Shown: positions 1 through 6,887, numbered from the stretch's first letter. The stretch is 12,569 nt of DNA from Humitalea sp038323655 (GCA_038323655.1 JBBQHE010000132.1:1-12569); one strand, 5' to 3'. Made by a program: numbers and translations. The notes: a model not told the origin generated them from the sequence alone.

Positions 1-382
1 CGCCACCAAGGAGGCCATCCTGAACGCGGCGCGGCAGACCGCGGCCCTGCCCTTGGCCTCGGCCGAGCTCAAGGCCTATGCCCAGGGGTTGGTTGCCAAT
101 GCAGCGGCCATCCAGGACGGCAGCCTCGCCTGGGCCGGCAGCCTGCTCGGCACCGGCCTGCCGACCGACAGCGTCGTGCTGCGCGGCCGGGTGGTCGGCC
201 GGTTGTGGGGGCTGAACAACATCTCGGGCGGCGTCTTCGGCGTGCCCTTGTCGTTCCTGACCATCTACCTCGTCTCCAAGTTCACCACCGCGCCCTCTGT
301 CGCGATGCAGAACTTCGTCGAGGACATCCGCATCCCGCGCGGCGGCGTGCGGCTGGTGGACCGGCGCGAGGCGGTCGAGTAG
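1..382 (+). CDS. Sodium:solute symporter, C-terminal part (5' end outside window)
   Basis: Partial gene, open from the first base in frame 2 and ending at a TAG. About 126 residues are visible. The tail contains a hydrophobic helix (around FGVPLSFLTIYLV) followed by a short cytoplasmic end with FVEDIRIPRGG. As I recall the family, this resembles the C-terminus of SSF transporters of the cation/acetate (VC_2705-like, ActP-related) group, which often end in a 'F(V/I)xxIRxPRG' tail after the last membrane helix. Such proteins use the sodium gradient to import acetate or related small acids through the inner membrane. The N-terminus, sodium sites and substrate site lie outside the window, so substrate cannot be judged. 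A TTG at 53 could be read as a start, but the frame is open upstream with the same composition, so it is internal. A strong terminator follows at 407-444. Confidence 0.75.
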   Translation, partial: ATKEAILNAARQTAALPLASAELKAYAQGLVANAAAIQDGSLAWAGSLLGTGLPTDSVVLRGRVVGRLWGLNNISGGVFGVPLSFLTIYLVSKFTTAPSVAMQNFVEDIRIPRGGVRLVDRREAVE

Positions 383-406
383 AGCCTGCTCACGGCGAAA
401 CCAGGG

Positions 407-444
407 GGGCGGCCGCGGCGACGCGGCCGCCCTTTCTTTTCTTT
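407..444 (+). terminator. Intrinsic terminator after the symporter gene
   Basis: A perfect 11-bp GC stem (407-417 pairs with 422-432) is closed by a GCGA loop, which fits the GNRA tetraloop rule, and runs straight into a T-rich tract (TTTCTTTTCTTT, 433-444). It lies 25 nt after the symporter stop. The ribosome-binding sequence GCAGGA of the next gene begins at the base after the T tract, so the downstream gene depends either on readthrough or on a promoter hidden in or before this element. Confidence 0.9.
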
Positions 445-453
445 GCAGGACCC

Positions 454-774
454 ATGACACAGCCGGACTTCGTCTTTGGGCACCTGCCCTTCTGGATCGT
501 CACCTACACGCTGGCGCTGACCGCCTGGGCCTGCCTCGGGCGCTTCGCGATGCAAAGTTTCGTGGCGCACGACAGCCCGAACTACATCTGGCGCGGCTTT
601 CGGGCGCTGACCGGCTGGGCGGTCTGGCTCGCGGCCCGGCTCGTGCCCTCCTATGTCCGTCCGCTGTTCCTGCCACTGATCGCGGCCTGCTGGCTGTTCG
701 GGCTGCGGCTGGTCTTCGGCATTCTGATGGTCTCCTCCGGCTGGGCGCCGCGGCTGCTGCCGGGGCCGGGCTAG
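454..774 (+). CDS. Small membrane protein of unknown function, 106 aa
   Basis: I do not firmly recognise this protein. The ATG at 454 is chosen because GCAGGA sits 3 bases upstream (445-450) and the first residues lead directly into a hydrophobic stretch. Three hydrophobic segments are visible at about residues 13-30, 50-65 and 71-93, so it is probably an inner-membrane protein. The arrangement of an aromatic-rich first helix, then R-L-V-P-S-Y-V-R-P before the last helix, faintly recalls the YggT family, but I cannot confirm this. It is followed 4 bases later by another small membrane protein, and the two are probably co-transcribed. A longer in-frame opening from 205 overlaps the symporter out of frame and should be ignored. 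Confidence 0.75.
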   Translation: MTQPDFVFGHLPFWIVTYTLALTAWACLGRFAMQSFVAHDSPNYIWRGFRALTGWAVWLAARLVPSYVRPLFLPLIAACWLFGLRLVFGILMVSSGWAPRLLPGPG

Positions 775-778
775 CGCC

Positions 779-1069
779 ATGGCTCCGCAACAGCTTTTCG
801 TCGCGACCGTCGCGGTCTGCCTCATCAACGGCTTCATCAGCCCGATGCTGCCGGTCGCCTGGCACCTGCACCCGGTCTGGATGCCGGAGATGCTGCCCGC
901 GACGCGGGAGACGATTTTCTACGGTGCCAGCCTGATCGTCTCGACCGGCACGCTGCTGCTGGCCGGTGCGGTCGCGGGGTTCGGCGAAAGGCTCGGCCTG
1001 TCGCTTACTGCGGCGATGTGGCTCTGGCTCGGTGCCGCCATCCTGCTGACAGGCTTTGGCTTGCGTTGA
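779..1069 (+). CDS. Small membrane protein of unknown function, 96 aa
   Basis: No family recognised. The protein is almost entirely hydrophobic, with predicted helices at about residues 6-26, 47-68 and 75-92 and a short polar loop (HLHPVWMPEMLPATRE) between the first two. The loop has two histidines and several prolines, but no known motif. The start ATG at 779 lies 4 bases after the previous stop. Its Shine-Dalgarno is weak (only G-rich bases), which suits translational coupling to the upstream gene. Function cannot be assigned; the neighbourhood of a transporter and two other small membrane proteins suggests an envelope role. Confidence 0.7.
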   Translation: MAPQQLFVATVAVCLINGFISPMLPVAWHLHPVWMPEMLPATRETIFYGASLIVSTGTLLLAGAVAGFGERLGLSLTAAMWLWLGAAILLTGFGLR

Positions 1070-1086
1070 GGGTGGGGCGAGGTTCT

Positions 1087-1482
1087 ATGATCGCGACCAT
1101 GGACCACATCGACAGCCTGGCCGATCTTTCGATCCGCCGTGCCTGCGCCTTCTTCGGCCTGGCCATGGCGACCGTGATGATCTCGCTCTCCTTCGACCCC
1201 GTGCTGGCCTTTCGCACGGGGGGGGAGATGGCGGCGCTGCTGACGCTGGGACTGCTGGTCAGCGCCTGGCGCGCGCCAAGGCGCAATATCCAGCACACCG
1301 AACTCTACGCCCTGCTGCGCGGCACCGGCCAGCCGCGGGCGGGGCTGCTGACGGATGCGATGCGCCAGCGCCTGGCGATGGTGCTGCAGGAGAGGCTTTT
1401 CTGGCACGCCGAGCGTGTCGGCATTGCAGCCGTGGCCCTTTGGGGCGTCGCCCTGCTGGTCTGGCTGTTGCGGATGGCCTGA
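1087..1482 (+). CDS. Small membrane protein of unknown function, 131 aa
   Basis: No family recognised. Hydrophobic segments at about residues 19-36, 46-61 and 110-128 predict an inner-membrane protein with a polar, arginine-rich stretch (about 62-108) between the second and third helices, likely cytoplasmic. Two starts are possible: ATG at 1087, with GAGG 4 bases upstream (1079-1082), and ATG at 1099, for which the same GAGG would be 16 bases away. I prefer 1087. An earlier in-frame opening at 1018 lies within the preceding gene. The gene starts 17 bases after its upstream neighbour and probably ends the small-membrane-protein cluster, since a 17-bp repeat array begins 7 bases after its stop. 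Confidence 0.7.
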   Translation: MIATMDHIDSLADLSIRRACAFFGLAMATVMISLSFDPVLAFRTGGEMAALLTLGLLVSAWRAPRRNIQHTELYALLRGTGQPRAGLLTDAMRQRLAMVLQERLFWHAERVGIAAVALWGVALLVWLLRMA

Positions 1483-1489
1483 CCCCGCC

Positions 1490-1557
1490 GCCGGTTTGAT
1501 CCCGCGCCCGGTTTGATCCAGGACCCGGTTTGATCCAGGACCCGGTTTGATCCAGGA
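1490..1557 (+). repeat. Tandem array of a 17-bp repeat (one degenerate plus three perfect copies)
   Basis: Three identical copies of CCCGGTTTGATCCAGGA occupy 1507-1523, 1524-1540 and 1541-1557. A degenerate copy sharing CCGGTTTGATCC lies at 1490-1506. There are no spacers between copies. The array sits between the stop of a membrane-protein gene and the CBS-BON gene, 60 bases upstream of that gene's start. Each copy contains one GATC. It could be an iterated protein-binding site, a slippage product, or a variable-number repeat; the sequence alone does not decide. Confidence 0.95.
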
Positions 1558-1617
1558 CAATGACCGCGCTGCCGATCTCGGGCTGAATCCGCCCGTCATG
1601 CCAAAGGGAGACGGCCG

Positions 1618-2307
1618 ATGCAGGCGCGCGAGTTGATGTCCACCCAGGTGGTCATCGTTACCCCCGAAACCCCGGTCGCCGCCATCGCGGAACTGCTGGC
1701 CGGCCGCGGCATTTCCGCCGTCCCCGTGGTGAATGCCGCCGGCGCCCCGGTCGGCATCGTCACTGAGGGCGACCTGATCCGCCGCCTGGCCGACCGTCCC
1801 CCGGGGCCGCTCGACTGGTTCCTCGATCTTTTCGGCGATCAGAAGCCGCTGCTGCAGCGTTTTACCAAGGCGCATGGCGCAGTCGCGCGGGACGTGATGT
1901 CCTCGGCCCTAATCACGGTGGAGGAAGATGCCAGCGCCGAGCGCATCGCCGAACTGATGCAGACCTGGCACGTCCGCCGCGTCCTGGTGTTGAAGGACGG
2001 GCAACTGGCCGGCGTGGTCAGCCGGGCCGATCTGCTGCGCGCGATCCTGAATGCGCCGCAAAGCGCCGCCGAATCCGACGATCGCACCATCCTGCGGGCG
2101 GTCTCGGCGGCCATGCGGGCGCAGCCGTGGACCGATACGTTCTGGATCTCGACCGACGTCGCCGCCGGGGTGGTCAGCCTGTACGGCTACGTCCGTTCGG
2201 ACGAGATGCGCCACGCCCTGGTAGCCCTGGCGCGGGAAATCCCCGGTGTGAAATCGGTGCAGGACCGGATGGACCCCATGCCCTTCATCCTTCGCGCGAC
2301 GCTCTGA
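1618..2307 (+). CDS. CBS-CBS-BON domain protein, 229 aa
   Basis: Two CBS domains (about residues 1-58 and 85-145) are followed by a BON domain (about 154-218). Each CBS repeat shows the family pattern: a V-x-x-V-x-P-E-T-P-V opening in the first, and a closing G-I-V-T-E-G-D-L-I in the first and G-V-V-S-R-A-D-L-L in the second. Paired CBS domains form a Bateman module that usually binds adenine nucleotides, while BON domains are thought to bind phospholipid or other envelope ligands. There is no signal peptide or membrane segment, so it is probably cytoplasmic. The 27-residue aromatic linker between the CBS repeats (W67-F68 and onward) is common in alphaproteobacterial members. The start is backed by AGGGAG at 1605-1610, 7 bases upstream. 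It appears to be a single-gene unit with a 17-bp repeat array in its leader. The biological role is unknown; stress- or energy-state sensing is an inference. Confidence 0.9.
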   Translation: MQARELMSTQVVIVTPETPVAAIAELLAGRGISAVPVVNAAGAPVGIVTEGDLIRRLADRPPGPLDWFLDLFGDQKPLLQRFTKAHGAVARDVMSSALITVEEDASAERIAELMQTWHVRRVLVLKDGQLAGVVSRADLLRAILNAPQSAAESDDRTILRAVSAAMRAQPWTDTFWISTDVAAGVVSLYGYVRSDEMRHALVALAREIPGVKSVQDRMDPMPFILRATL

Positions 2308-2379
2308 CCACGCGTCGATCTTGAGGGGGGCAGGTTGCGGGATGGTCGGCACCAGCGGCCGGCTCCGCGCCCGGCATGA

Positions 2380-2410
2380 TGCTGCCGCGTCGGGGGCAGC
2401 ACAGGCCTGT
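2380..2410. other. Inverted repeats in the spacer before the chemoreceptor gene
   Basis: A 7-bp stem (TGCTGCC at 2380-2386 with GGCAGCA at 2395-2401, 8-base loop) directly abuts a perfect 10-bp palindrome ACAGGCCTGT (2401-2410). No T tract follows, so it does not look like an intrinsic terminator for the CBS-BON gene. It may be an operator or an RNA hairpin. The rest of the 2308-2530 spacer holds no gene that I can support. Confidence 0.4.
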
Positions 2411-2530
2411 CGCTCGACCGGCCGCCTTGCGACCGGCTGGCGGCGCTAAGCCTCCCTTCAGACCTTGACCTTTAGGCTGACATCACCCTGTAGCACCCGA
2501 CAGGGAAACCGAAGTTCGGAACTCCCGCCA

Positions 2531-4537
2531 ATGCGCCTGTCCATCGCCCGCGTTCTTCTCGGCCTGCTGGCCGCCATCGGCCTGGCGAGCGGCGGCGCCA
2601 CCCTGTACGGCGCGCTGTCGATGCGGCAGGCGACCGCCACGCTGGACAGCCTGAACCAGGGCGGGCTCGCGCCCATGGTGCATCTGAAGGCGCTGTCGGA
2701 CGCCTATGCGGTGAACATCGTCTATACGGCGCACAAGGCACGCAACGGCGGGCTCGACTGGGCCGCTTCCGCGACCTCTCTGGCCGAATCCGAAGCGCTG
2801 ATCGCGACCGCCTGGGCGGCGATCCAGCGCATGCCGCTGACCCCTGCCGCAGCACCGCTTCTGCTGGAGGCGCGCAGCCGCAAGGCGGCGGCGGACCAGG
2901 TCGCCACCGACCTTGCGCGTATCTTCGCAGGCCAGGATCGCGCCGGGCTCGATGCGCTGGTGTTGCAACGGCTGTACCCGGCGATCGATCCGCTGACCGC
3001 GGCGATCGGGTCCATTCTTGATGCGCAGATCGCCACCGCGGGGACCAAGGTGGCCGAGGCGCAGGCCCGGGGGGAGGTTGCAACCCTTGCTGCATATGGC
3101 CTGGGCGCCACCGTCGTGGTGCTGCTCACCCTGGCCTGCTTCCTGATCATCCACCGCGTGACCCGCCCGATCGCGGCCCTGACCGAGGCGACGCGCAGCA
3201 TGGCCGGCGGCGACCTTGCCGTCGCCGTGCCCGGCGGCGAGCGCCATGACGAACTGGGCGAGATGGCACGCGCGGTGATCGTGTGCCGCGACTCGCTGCG
3301 CGAGGCCGAGGTCGAACGTCGCCAGCAGGCCGAAAGCGAGCAGGCCGCCATCCAGGCGCGCGCCGAGGCCCTGCGCGGCATGGCCGAGATGGTCGAATCC
3401 CGCACCGCCGATGCGGTGGCCGAGGTGGCCCGCCAGATGGAACGGCTGAGCGATGGCGCGACGGCCATGGCGGCTTCGGCCGACAGCATCGCCTTTGAAA
3501 GTGCGAATGTCGCGAACTCGGCCGAGGAGGCGCGCGCCAATATCGGCGCGGTCGCCGCCGCGACCGAGGAACTGGGCGCCTCGATCCGCGAGATCGCCCA
3601 GCAGGTGGCCGGCGCGAGCCAGGCAACGCAGCGTGCGACGGACCGCGGCGAACAGGGGCGCCAGCAGATCGACACGCTGGCCCAGGAGGTCGAGAAGATC
3701 GGCGGCGTCGCCAGGCTGATCGCCGGCATCGCCGGCCAGACCAACCTGCTGGCGCTGAACGCCACGATCGAGGCCGCGCGCGCCGGTGAGGCCGGCAAGG
3801 GCTTCGCCGTGGTCGCGAGTGAAGTGAAAGCCCTGGCCGGGCAGACCGCCCGCGCAACTGAGGAGATTGCCCGCCAGGTGGCCGAGGTCGCGGCCGCCAC
3901 CAAGGGCGCCGTCTCCATCGTGCGCGACATGGCCGATGCCGTGGCTGAGGTGGACCACGCGGCCTCCGCCATCGCCGCGGCGATGGAGGAACAATCCGCC
4001 GCGACCCAGGAAATCGCCCGCGCCGTTGCCGAAACCGCCAGCGCGACCAAGGACGTGTCGGCGGCGATCGCCGCCGTGGCCGCGGATTCCACGGACTCTG
4101 GCCGGTTGGCGGGGTCTGTGCGCGGTATCGCCGGGGAAGCCCAGGCCTCCGTCGCCGATCTGCGTGGCGTGCTGGTCCGGGTGGTGCGCGAAGCGGCGCC
4201 GGAGGTGAACCGTCGCGAACACCCCAGGTATTCGTTGGACATGGCGGTCACGATCCTGGGCGCCGGGTCGGGGGCCATCGTGGCCTCGCTGCACGACCTT
4301 TCGCTGGGCGGATGCAGCCTGGGGCGGAGCCAGGCCAACCCGCCGCCCGGCCAAAAGGTGACGCTGCGCTTCGACGATGGGAGGCTGAAGGGGCTGATGC
4401 TGGCGGCCGAGGTGCAGCCGCCCGCGGAAGGCATCCCCCGCGTCAGGCTGCGCTTCATCGACCCCGAAGCAGCACAGGTGGCGCGGCTGCGCGCAGCGCT
4501 GGAAGCGGTGGAGCGCGACGCAGCCCAGGCGGCCTGA
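2531..4537 (+). CDS. Methyl-accepting chemotaxis protein with C-terminal PilZ domain, 668 aa
   Basis: Transmembrane chemoreceptor. A signal-anchor helix (about residues 7-29) is followed by a helical periplasmic sensor region (30-186, four-helix-bundle type by length and heptad-like composition), a second helix (187-208) and a HAMP domain (208-262, with P213 and the D240-E-L-G motif). A long coiled-coil signalling domain follows (about 300-545). Its hairpin tip is highly conserved (Q-T-N-L-L-A-L-N at 403-410, then E-A-A-R-A-G-E and G-F-A-V-V-A), the contact site for CheA/CheW. Residues 561-660 form a PilZ domain with the RxxxR motif (R562-E-H-P-R566) and D589-x-S-x-x-G594, the c-di-GMP-binding signature. 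Azospirillum brasilense Tlp1 is a known chemoreceptor of this design. No NWETF-type CheR/CheB tether is present. The start at 2531 gives a canonical N-terminal anchor; an in-frame ATG at 2465 would add 22 polar residues and is disfavoured. The Shine-Dalgarno is weak (GGAA). Ligand unknown. Confidence 0.95.
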   Translation: MRLSIARVLLGLLAAIGLASGGATLYGALSMRQATATLDSLNQGGLAPMVHLKALSDAYAVNIVYTAHKARNGGLDWAASATSLAESEALIATAWAAIQRMPLTPAAAPLLLEARSRKAAADQVATDLARIFAGQDRAGLDALVLQRLYPAIDPLTAAIGSILDAQIATAGTKVAEAQARGEVATLAAYGLGATVVVLLTLACFLIIHRVTRPIAALTEATRSMAGGDLAVAVPGGERHDELGEMARAVIVCRDSLREAEVERRQQAESEQAAIQARAEALRGMAEMVESRTADAVAEVARQMERLSDGATAMAASADSIAFESANVANSAEEARANIGAVAAATEELGASIREIAQQVAGASQATQRATDRGEQGRQQIDTLAQEVEKIGGVARLIAGIAGQTNLLALNATIEAARAGEAGKGFAVVASEVKALAGQTARATEEIARQVAEVAAATKGAVSIVRDMADAVAEVDHAASAIAAAMEEQSAATQEIARAVAETASATKDVSAAIAAVAADSTDSGRLAGSVRGIAGEAQASVADLRGVLVRVVREAAPEVNRREHPRYSLDMAVTILGAGSGAIVASLHDLSLGGCSLGRSQANPPPGQKVTLRFDDGRLKGLMLAAEVQPPAEGIPRVRLRFIDPEAAQVARLRAALEAVERDAAQAA

Positions 4538-4539
4538 GG

Positions 4540-4569
4540 CATCGCGCCAGGGCGGCAACCGGTGCGATG
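4540..4569 (+). terminator. Hairpin just after the chemoreceptor gene, possible transcript end
   Basis: A 9-bp stem (CATCGCGCC at 4540-4548 with GGTGCGATG at 4561-4569, one G-U pair) with a 12-base loop starts 2 bases after the chemoreceptor stop. No T tract follows, so intrinsic termination is not assured. It may stabilise the mRNA end or act with Rho. Confidence 0.35.
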
Positions 4570-4612
4570 GGACCGCGTTGACGCAAGGCACGTCCGCACA
4601 GGAAACTGCCCG

Positions 4613-4780
4613 ATGGCATCCGACGACACCCCCGCCACGCCGCCCGGGCCAGAGCGCTTCCCCGAACCTGGCCCTGCCCCGGTCGGGCCGGCGGTGCAGA
4701 CCCCGCCACAGACCCCGGTCGAAACCCCGCCCGACCCCGGGCCAGCCCCGGTCGGACCGGCGGTGCGCAACGCGGGATAG
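4613..4780 (+). CDS. Possible small proline-rich protein, 55 aa
   Basis: Short reading frame with AGGAAA (4600-4605) 7 bases before the ATG. The product is acidic to neutral, very rich in proline, glycine, alanine and valine, and contains the motif PGPAPVGPAV twice, at about residues 19-28 and 42-51. The repeat is also present in DNA: a 21-base unit at 4677-4697 recurs at 4746-4766 with one change. There is no membrane segment, signal peptide or recognised domain. It would be an intrinsically disordered peptide if made. It ends 26 bases before the convergent tRNA nucleotidyltransferase stop. In such GC-rich DNA an open frame of this size can arise by chance, so I hold this gene as uncertain; the ribosome-binding site is the main support. 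Confidence 0.4.
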   Translation: MASDDTPATPPGPERFPEPGPAPVGPAVQTPPQTPVETPPDPGPAPVGPAVRNAG

Positions 4781-4806
4781 GCGACCGGGCCGGGCGGTGC
4801 GTCCGG

Positions 4807-6042
4807 TCAGTCCGCCGCGACCTCCGCCCGCAACCGCGCCAGCAGCGTGTCCCGGTCGGCGACGCAGCCGCCGGCGAACCACCAGCCGCGCACGGCGTTG
4901 TACAGCCGCCCGATCCGCGGCCCCTCCGGCACGCCCAGGTCCAGCACGTCCTGGCCGTGCAGCGCGAAGACCGGCACCGCCATGGCCGCCGCGCGTGCGC
5001 GGTCGGGCGCCCGGTCCTGGCCGTCCTCGGCCTCGGCCAGCAGCATCTCGGCCTGCGTGTCCTCGGCCCCGGCAAGCGCCAGCAAGCGGCGCAGCGCGTC
5101 ATCGGCGAGCCCTGGGGCGGGGCGGTGCTCGGCCCGCGCGCCCACCAGGCGCGACAAGCGGCTGCGTTCGTCTCCCGACAAGCGCAGCCGCCCGGCGAAG
5201 CCACCGATCGCACGGGGCGACATGTCGCCGACCAGGCTGGCCAGGCGCAGCAGCGGGTCGGGGCGGGGACTGGCTGTAATCACCCGGGCCAGGCGGCCCA
5301 GCCGCGGCACGGCCCCGCCCTCGGTGGCCTCCGGCAGCACCGCGCCCAGCACACCGGTTGCAGCCATCAGGGCCACCGCCGCGCAGGGGTCGGGGGCGGC
5401 CAGCAATCGCTTTATCTCGGACCAGACCCTTTCGGCCGAAAGCCGCGCCAGCCCGGGTATGGCGGCGCGGATGGCGGCGACGGCGGCAGGATCGGCCTCG
5501 GGGCTGCCGTAGCGCGCCTGGAACCGGAAGAACCGCAGCGCGCGCAGACAATCCTCGGCCAGCCGGGTCGCGGGGTCGCCGACGAAGCGCACGCGCCGCG
5601 CGGCCAGGTCATCGCGTCCGGTAAAATAGTCCCAGAGCCGGCCTTCGGCATCGAGCGACATGGCGTTGATGGTGAAGTCGCGCCTTTCGGCATCAACGCG
5701 CCAATCGGTGGTCCAGGCAACTTCGGCGTGGCGGCCGTCCGTTGCGATGTCCTGCCGCAGGGCGGTCACCTCGACCGCCTGTTGATCCCGCACAGCTGTG
5801 ACGGTGCCGTGCGACAGACCGGTTTCGAAGACCCGCAGCCCTGCAGCGCGCAGCCGTTCTGCGATGGTCTCGGGCGGAAAGGGGGCGGCGATATCCACAT
5901 CTGCCAGCGGCAACCCGGCCAGCGCGTCGCGCACCAGGCCGCCGACCGCCCGGGCGCCGGGCAGGGCGGCCAGGACGGTGGCCGGCGCGCCGCCCAGCAG
6001 CACGGCCGGCGGGGTGATGCGGTCGTGCGGTGCGTCGGTCAT
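4807..6042 (-). CDS. cca: CCA tRNA nucleotidyltransferase (class II), 411 aa
   Basis: Cytoplasmic enzyme that adds or repairs the 3'-CCA end of tRNAs using CTP and ATP. The polymerase-beta-type head shows G34-G-L-V-R-D and the metal-binding D48-V-D50. The RRDFTxN motif (R120-N126), the nucleotide-selecting E163-D-C-L-R-x-L-R170-F and the E204-R-V-W-S-E-I segment match motifs B to E of class II nucleotidyltransferases. The C-terminal part is helical and more variable, and no HD domain is evident. Length is normal for alphaproteobacterial members. Poly(A) polymerase I is a close relative, but in this lineage the single member usually serves CCA addition, so CCA is the more likely role. The ATG overlaps the stop of the upstream small membrane gene as ATGA (6039-6042), showing translational coupling. 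The gene is last in the leftward operon and convergent with the plus-strand genes. Confidence 0.93.
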   Translation of the reverse strand: MTDAPHDRITPPAVLLGGAPATVLAALPGARAVGGLVRDALAGLPLADVDIAAPFPPETIAERLRAAGLRVFETGLSHGTVTAVRDQQAVEVTALRQDIATDGRHAEVAWTTDWRVDAERRDFTINAMSLDAEGRLWDYFTGRDDLAARRVRFVGDPATRLAEDCLRALRFFRFQARYGSPEADPAAVAAIRAAIPGLARLSAERVWSEIKRLLAAPDPCAAVALMAATGVLGAVLPEATEGGAVPRLGRLARVITASPRPDPLLRLASLVGDMSPRAIGGFAGRLRLSGDERSRLSRLVGARAEHRPAPGLADDALRRLLALAGAEDTQAEMLLAEAEDGQDRAPDRARAAAMAVPVFALHGQDVLDLGVPEGPRIGRLYNAVRGWWFAGGCVADRDTLLARLRAEVAAD

Positions 6043-6290
6043 CGGCGTGGCTCGGTGTGGCCGGGTTCAATCCGGCCATCGGCGCCGGCCTGTGGCGGGA
6101 CATAGACGCCCCCGGGTGCGAGGCTGCGGTCGAGCCCATAGGCCACGGCCCCCGCCAGCATCAGCCCGACGCCTAGGGCCGCAAGGCTCAGCAGCCGCGC
6201 GGATGGCTCGGTCGCCGGGTTGAACCGGCGCCACAGCGCATAGAGCGCGAAGGGGGTGGCGAAGAGCAGCGCCTCAAACAGCCAGGCCAT
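6039..6290 (-). CDS. Small membrane protein, DUF6111-like, 83 aa
   Basis: Two hydrophobic segments (about residues 4-22 and 33-52) flank a short basic loop with W20-R-R and R32, suggesting a hairpin in the inner membrane with a cytoplasmic loop. The opening 'LLFATPFALYALWRRF' resembles small alphaproteobacterial proteins annotated DUF6111, which I recall beside CCA nucleotidyltransferase genes; this assignment is from memory and moderately sure. The tail (about 53-83) is polar and rich in glycine and proline. It starts 3 bases after the Nudix stop and its own stop overlaps the cca start, so all three are likely translated from one message. No function is known. Confidence 0.8.
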   Translation of the reverse strand: MAWLFEALLFATPFALYALWRRFNPATEPSARLLSLAALGVGLMLAGAVAYGLDRSLAPGGVYVPPQAGADGRIEPGHTEPRR

Positions 6291-6293
6291 GGG

Positions 6294-6887
6294 TCAGCCG
6301 CGCAGCACGCGGGCCAGGTTGAACAGGATGGCCGCCGTCGCGCCCCAGACATGGTGCCGGTCGTGCGGCCAGACCCAGTATTGCCGATCGCGGCCGCGCC
6401 AATGACGCTGGTGGCGTTCCGGCAGGGCCGGGTCCAGCAGATGGCGCAGCGGGTATTCGAAGGGTTCCTGCACCTCCTCCGGCGCCGGGGTCAGGGTAAA
6501 GGGCGGCGCCAGCAGCGCCACCACCGGGGTGATGCGATAGCCGGTGCCGGTCACGTGGTCGGGCAGGCGGCCGATCAACTGCGGCAGGCGGGGGTCGAGG
6601 CCGACTTCCTCGGCGGCTTCGCGCAGGGCGGTGGCTTCCGCCGTCTCGCCGGGGTCCATCCGGCCGCCCGGGAAGGCAACCTGGCCTGCGTGGCTGGTCA
6701 GGTGGGCCGCGCGTAGCGTCAGCAGGATGCTGGGTTCGGGGTGCAGCAGGATGCCGACCAGCACGGCCGCCGGTTTTTGCATCCGGCTTTCGGGCAGGTC
6801 GCGCGCGTCGTCAAAGGCGGTCGGGCCGGCCAGCGCCAGGCGTGCCGGATCGGCCAGGAGTCGCGTGAGGTCGGCGGGGGTCAGCAT
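6294..6887 (-). CDS. Nudix hydrolase, coenzyme A pyrophosphatase type (NudL-like), 197 aa
   Basis: Hydrolase predicted to split CoA, oxidised CoA or acyl-CoA into 3',5'-ADP and the 4'-phosphopantetheine part, in the cytoplasm with Mg or Mn. The Nudix box is complete: G75-x5-E81-x7-R89-E-x-x-E93-E94-V-G96-L. Just before it is the signature of the CoA subfamily, L-T-L-R-x-x-x-L-x-x-H66-x-G-Q69-V-x-F-P-G-G. The frame is open up to 7142, but that extension overlaps the DUF1285 gene and has out-of-frame character; the ATG at 6887 gives the normal family length and start (MLTPADL...). Its Shine-Dalgarno is weak. A GTG at 6920 would be the next possible start. It lies 73 bases after the DUF1285 gene and 3 bases before the small membrane gene, in one operon. 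Confidence 0.92.
   Translation of the reverse strand: MLTPADLTRLLADPARLALAGPTAFDDARDLPESRMQKPAAVLVGILLHPEPSILLTLRAAHLTSHAGQVAFPGGRMDPGETAEATALREAAEEVGLDPRLPQLIGRLPDHVTGTGYRITPVVALLAPPFTLTPAPEEVQEPFEYPLRHLLDPALPERHQRHWRGRDRQYWVWPHDRHHVWGATAAILFNLARVLRG

Noticed and set aside
1490..1557. CRISPR-like array
   Set aside because: Copies are head to tail without unique spacers, and the unit is only 17 bp; no cas genes are near.
919..1875. Minus-strand frame through the 17-bp array that would encode repeated W-I-K-P-G / L-D-Q-T-G motifs
   Set aside because: It overlaps three plus-strand genes with better start sites and domain support; the peptide repeat merely reflects the DNA repeat.
2465..2494. 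Promoter candidate TTGACC with a downstream TGTAGC, upstream of the chemoreceptor
   Set aside because: The -35-like hexamer is good, but the -10-like hexamer matches the consensus at only three positions with an 18-bp spacer. It cannot be told from chance.
2465..2530. Upstream in-frame ATG giving a 690-residue chemoreceptor
   Set aside because: It adds 22 polar residues before the signal-anchor helix, which is unusual for chemoreceptors, and has no better ribosome-binding site than 2531.
4783..4808. Hairpin GACCGG/CCGGTC between the convergent genes as a bidirectional terminator
   Set aside because: Only 6 bp of stem with a 14-base loop and no T tract on either strand.
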